Both the position numbers and the translations under genes were made by a program. Below the pieces are notes generated by a model, which did not search any database, was not told the DNA's origin, and saw only the letters and a list, made by a program, of their open reading frames with translations. Positions 5,841 to 6,647 of a stretch of DNA of 6,647 nt are shown here, one piece after another. The DNA lies in NCBI GenBank assembly GCA_900556615.1, contig USPP01000086.1:1-6647 (forward strand). The letters run 5' to 3'. The stretch comes from an uncultured Eubacteriales bacterium. Lineage in GTDB: Bacteria > Bacillota > Clostridia > Oscillospirales > CAG-272. How positions within the stretch are numbered: position 1 is the stretch's first letter; the number at the start of each line of letters is the position of its first letter.

Positions 5841-5895
5841 TAGTCAAGCTTTTTTAACGATGCCGGGCAATCGGGCAATCAATCTGCCGGAAAGA
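5841..5895. repeat. Spacer with tandem CGGGCAAT repeat
   Basis: CGGGCAAT occurs twice in tandem (5864-5871 and 5872-5879). An AGCTTTTTTAAC tract precedes it, without a GC-rich stem that would make a terminator. I see no gene or promoter. No good terminator for the lipoprotein gene is evident here. Confidence 0.4.
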
Positions 5896-5926
5896 TCCGT
5901 TGACGTTTTATTCGGTGATTCCTTAA
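5896..5926 (-). repeat. 31-bp dispersed repeat, copy 2
   Basis: It matches 422-452 at 26 of 31 positions, same orientation. On the minus strand it begins TTAAGGAATCACCGAATAAA. Its outer TTAAGGAATCACCG also resembles the end of the MITE-like segment at 5657 (TTAAGGCAACACCG, 12 of 14 matches), in opposite orientation. A 270-bp element from 5657 to 5926 is therefore an alternative reading. The TTAA supplies the TAA stop of the lipoprotein gene. Confidence 0.55.
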
Positions 5927-6477
5927 TCGTCAGCAAGGGAATACATGATCGACGAAACACCGTCCTCATTCAATATAAAAGTAAGCTTGGTTCCCTCCTT
6001 GAAAAACACCATACTGTTCTCGCCGCTCTCGGTAGGTTCTCCGTATGCCGCTTTCACCTTATCTGCACTGTCTCCGATCGTTATACCTTCTGCGGTAGTT
6101 ACCGAATCATCCTGAAGATAGATTGACAATACTCTTTCGGGTGCCTCTCCGTCGGTATACGTGGTAAGCTGAATAGCAGAATAATAATAAGTAACCTCCA
6201 CCCCGTTGAAAGCACAGGAGGGAGACTCAAATTTATTGTCGTATTCCCCCAATGCAGAGAGCGCTTCCTCTGCGCTCTGATTGCAATAAACTTTCTTCTC
6301 ATTATAAATAAAGAGAAATCCTTCTTCCGTTGCAGCAGTATCGGAAGCACTCTCACTGTCACTTAACGAAGAGGAATTGCCTGTTCCGCTCTGAGTCTGA
6401 GTTTCCGAACCGTTTTTACATCCCCAAAGCAGAAACAATGCCGCTGCAGCCGTCAATAATAAATACAATTTTTTCAT
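5923..6477 (-). CDS. Small secreted lipoprotein, function unknown
   Basis: The product is a 184-residue protein. MKK is followed by a hydrophobic stretch (4-18) and the lipobox LWGC, with Cys20 as the lipidated residue; Trp at the second lipobox position is unusual. Residues about 22-50 are a Ser/Thr/Asp-rich linker. The folded part (about 53-180) has an SCAFNGVEVTYYYSAIQLTTY stretch and VTTAEGITIGDSADKVKAAY followed by GEP, a pattern I associate with small Clostridia lipoproteins. The latter part recalls the short helix-turn motif of SmpA/BLIP-like domains. The ATG at 6477 has AAAGGA eight bases upstream, and the upstream gene ends only 24 nt before it, so the two are probably cotranscribed. 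The stop codon lies in the terminal TTAA of a dispersed repeat, so the original C-terminus may have been trimmed. Role and partner are unknown; it should be anchored on the outer face of the membrane. Confidence 0.8.
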   Translation of the reverse strand: MKKLYLLLTAAAALFLLWGCKNGSETQTQSGTGNSSSLSDSESASDTAATEEGFLFIYNEKKVYCNQSAEEALSALGEYDNKFESPSCAFNGVEVTYYYSAIQLTTYTDGEAPERVLSIYLQDDSVTTAEGITIGDSADKVKAAYGEPTESGENSMVFFKEGTKLTFILNEDGVSSIMYSLADD

Positions 6478-6501
6478 AACTTGATTCCTTTCATCATATC
6501 A

Positions 6502-6647
6502 TCATTCAAAAAAAGTAAACCCCGAGATATATCCTTTTTCTGCAAGCTCCCGCTTCTGATACACCTCAACTTTATCATGAAATTCAATAATCTCACGCCA
6601 TGACGCCTCATATTCCGGATCTCCGCGATGGTCGGGAAGCTCTGTAT
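6502..6647 (-). CDS. C-terminal fragment of an unrecognised gene (cut by window edge)
   Basis: One minus-strand frame is open from the window edge to TGA at 6504-6502, giving 47 residues ending GYISGFTFFE. The composition is that of a real soluble protein: charged, helical, with ELPDHRGDPEYEASW near its start and KVEVYQKRELAEKG before the end. The other two frames are less protein-like. It ends 24 nt before the lipoprotein start, so it is probably the upstream gene of the same operon. I do not recognise the family. Confidence 0.6.
   Translation of the reverse strand, partial: TELPDHRGDPEYEASWREIIEFHDKVEVYQKRELAEKGYISGFTFFE

Noticed and set aside
5841..5862. T-run AGCTTTTTTAAC as a terminator of the regulator gene
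   Set aside because: No GC-rich stem precedes the T-run, and it lies over 300 nt past the stop codon.
5864..5879. CRISPR-like tandem repeat
   Set aside because: Only two directly adjacent 8-bp units with no spacer; no CRISPR array or cas gene is present.
5860..6126. Plus-strand 88-residue frame
   Set aside because: It runs antisense through the lipoprotein gene and dispersed repeat, without a ribosome site or recognisable domain.

Overview
The window looks like chromosomal DNA of a Gram-positive gut Clostridia, probably an Oscillospiraceae/Ruminococcus-type organism. The reasons are AT-rich intergenic DNA, AAAGGA/GGAG ribosome sites, consensus sigma-A promoters, a lipoprotein of a kind common in Clostridia, and protein families typical of fermentative Firmicutes. 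The taxonomic call is inference. I see no tRNA, rRNA, CRISPR array or complete transposase gene.

Layout, left to right. Positions 1-130 hold hairpins and what looks like the terminal remnant of a mobile element. This abuts a truncated hotdog-fold thioesterase (131-316, minus), of which only the N-terminal half remains. Positions 317-555 hold a possible promoter for that remnant, one copy of a 31-bp dispersed repeat, and the terminator of the next gene. Next come a 565-residue FAD-dependent oxidoreductase (minus), a strong terminator at 2411-2433, and a two-gene minus-strand operon. That operon encodes a sugar nucleotidyltransferase and a NahK-like anomeric sugar kinase, overlapping by ATGA. 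A PocR-domain AraC-family regulator (4675-5517, plus) is divergent from the operon, and the two units have overlapping, back-to-back promoters. Positions 5518-5922 hold no convincing gene but are rich in repeats, including a MITE-like 184-bp segment with imperfect terminal inverted repeats. A small lipoprotein gene (minus) and the C-terminal end of an unrecognised co-directional gene close the window.

How the genes may work together: the kinase (sugar to sugar-1-phosphate) and the nucleotidyltransferase (sugar-1-phosphate plus NTP to NDP-sugar) form a two-step route from a free sugar to an activated sugar. The best family match for the kinase is N-acetylhexosamine 1-kinase. The PocR-AraC protein probably controls this operon and possibly itself, because their promoters share DNA. 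The FAD enzyme lies downstream beyond a terminator, with a beta-sandwich-like C-terminus, and may act on a related carbohydrate; its substrate is unknown. The most unusual content is non-coding: a family of short elements with ends resembling TTAAGG.A.CACCG, seen several times here and in two cases supplying the stop codon of an adjacent reading frame.
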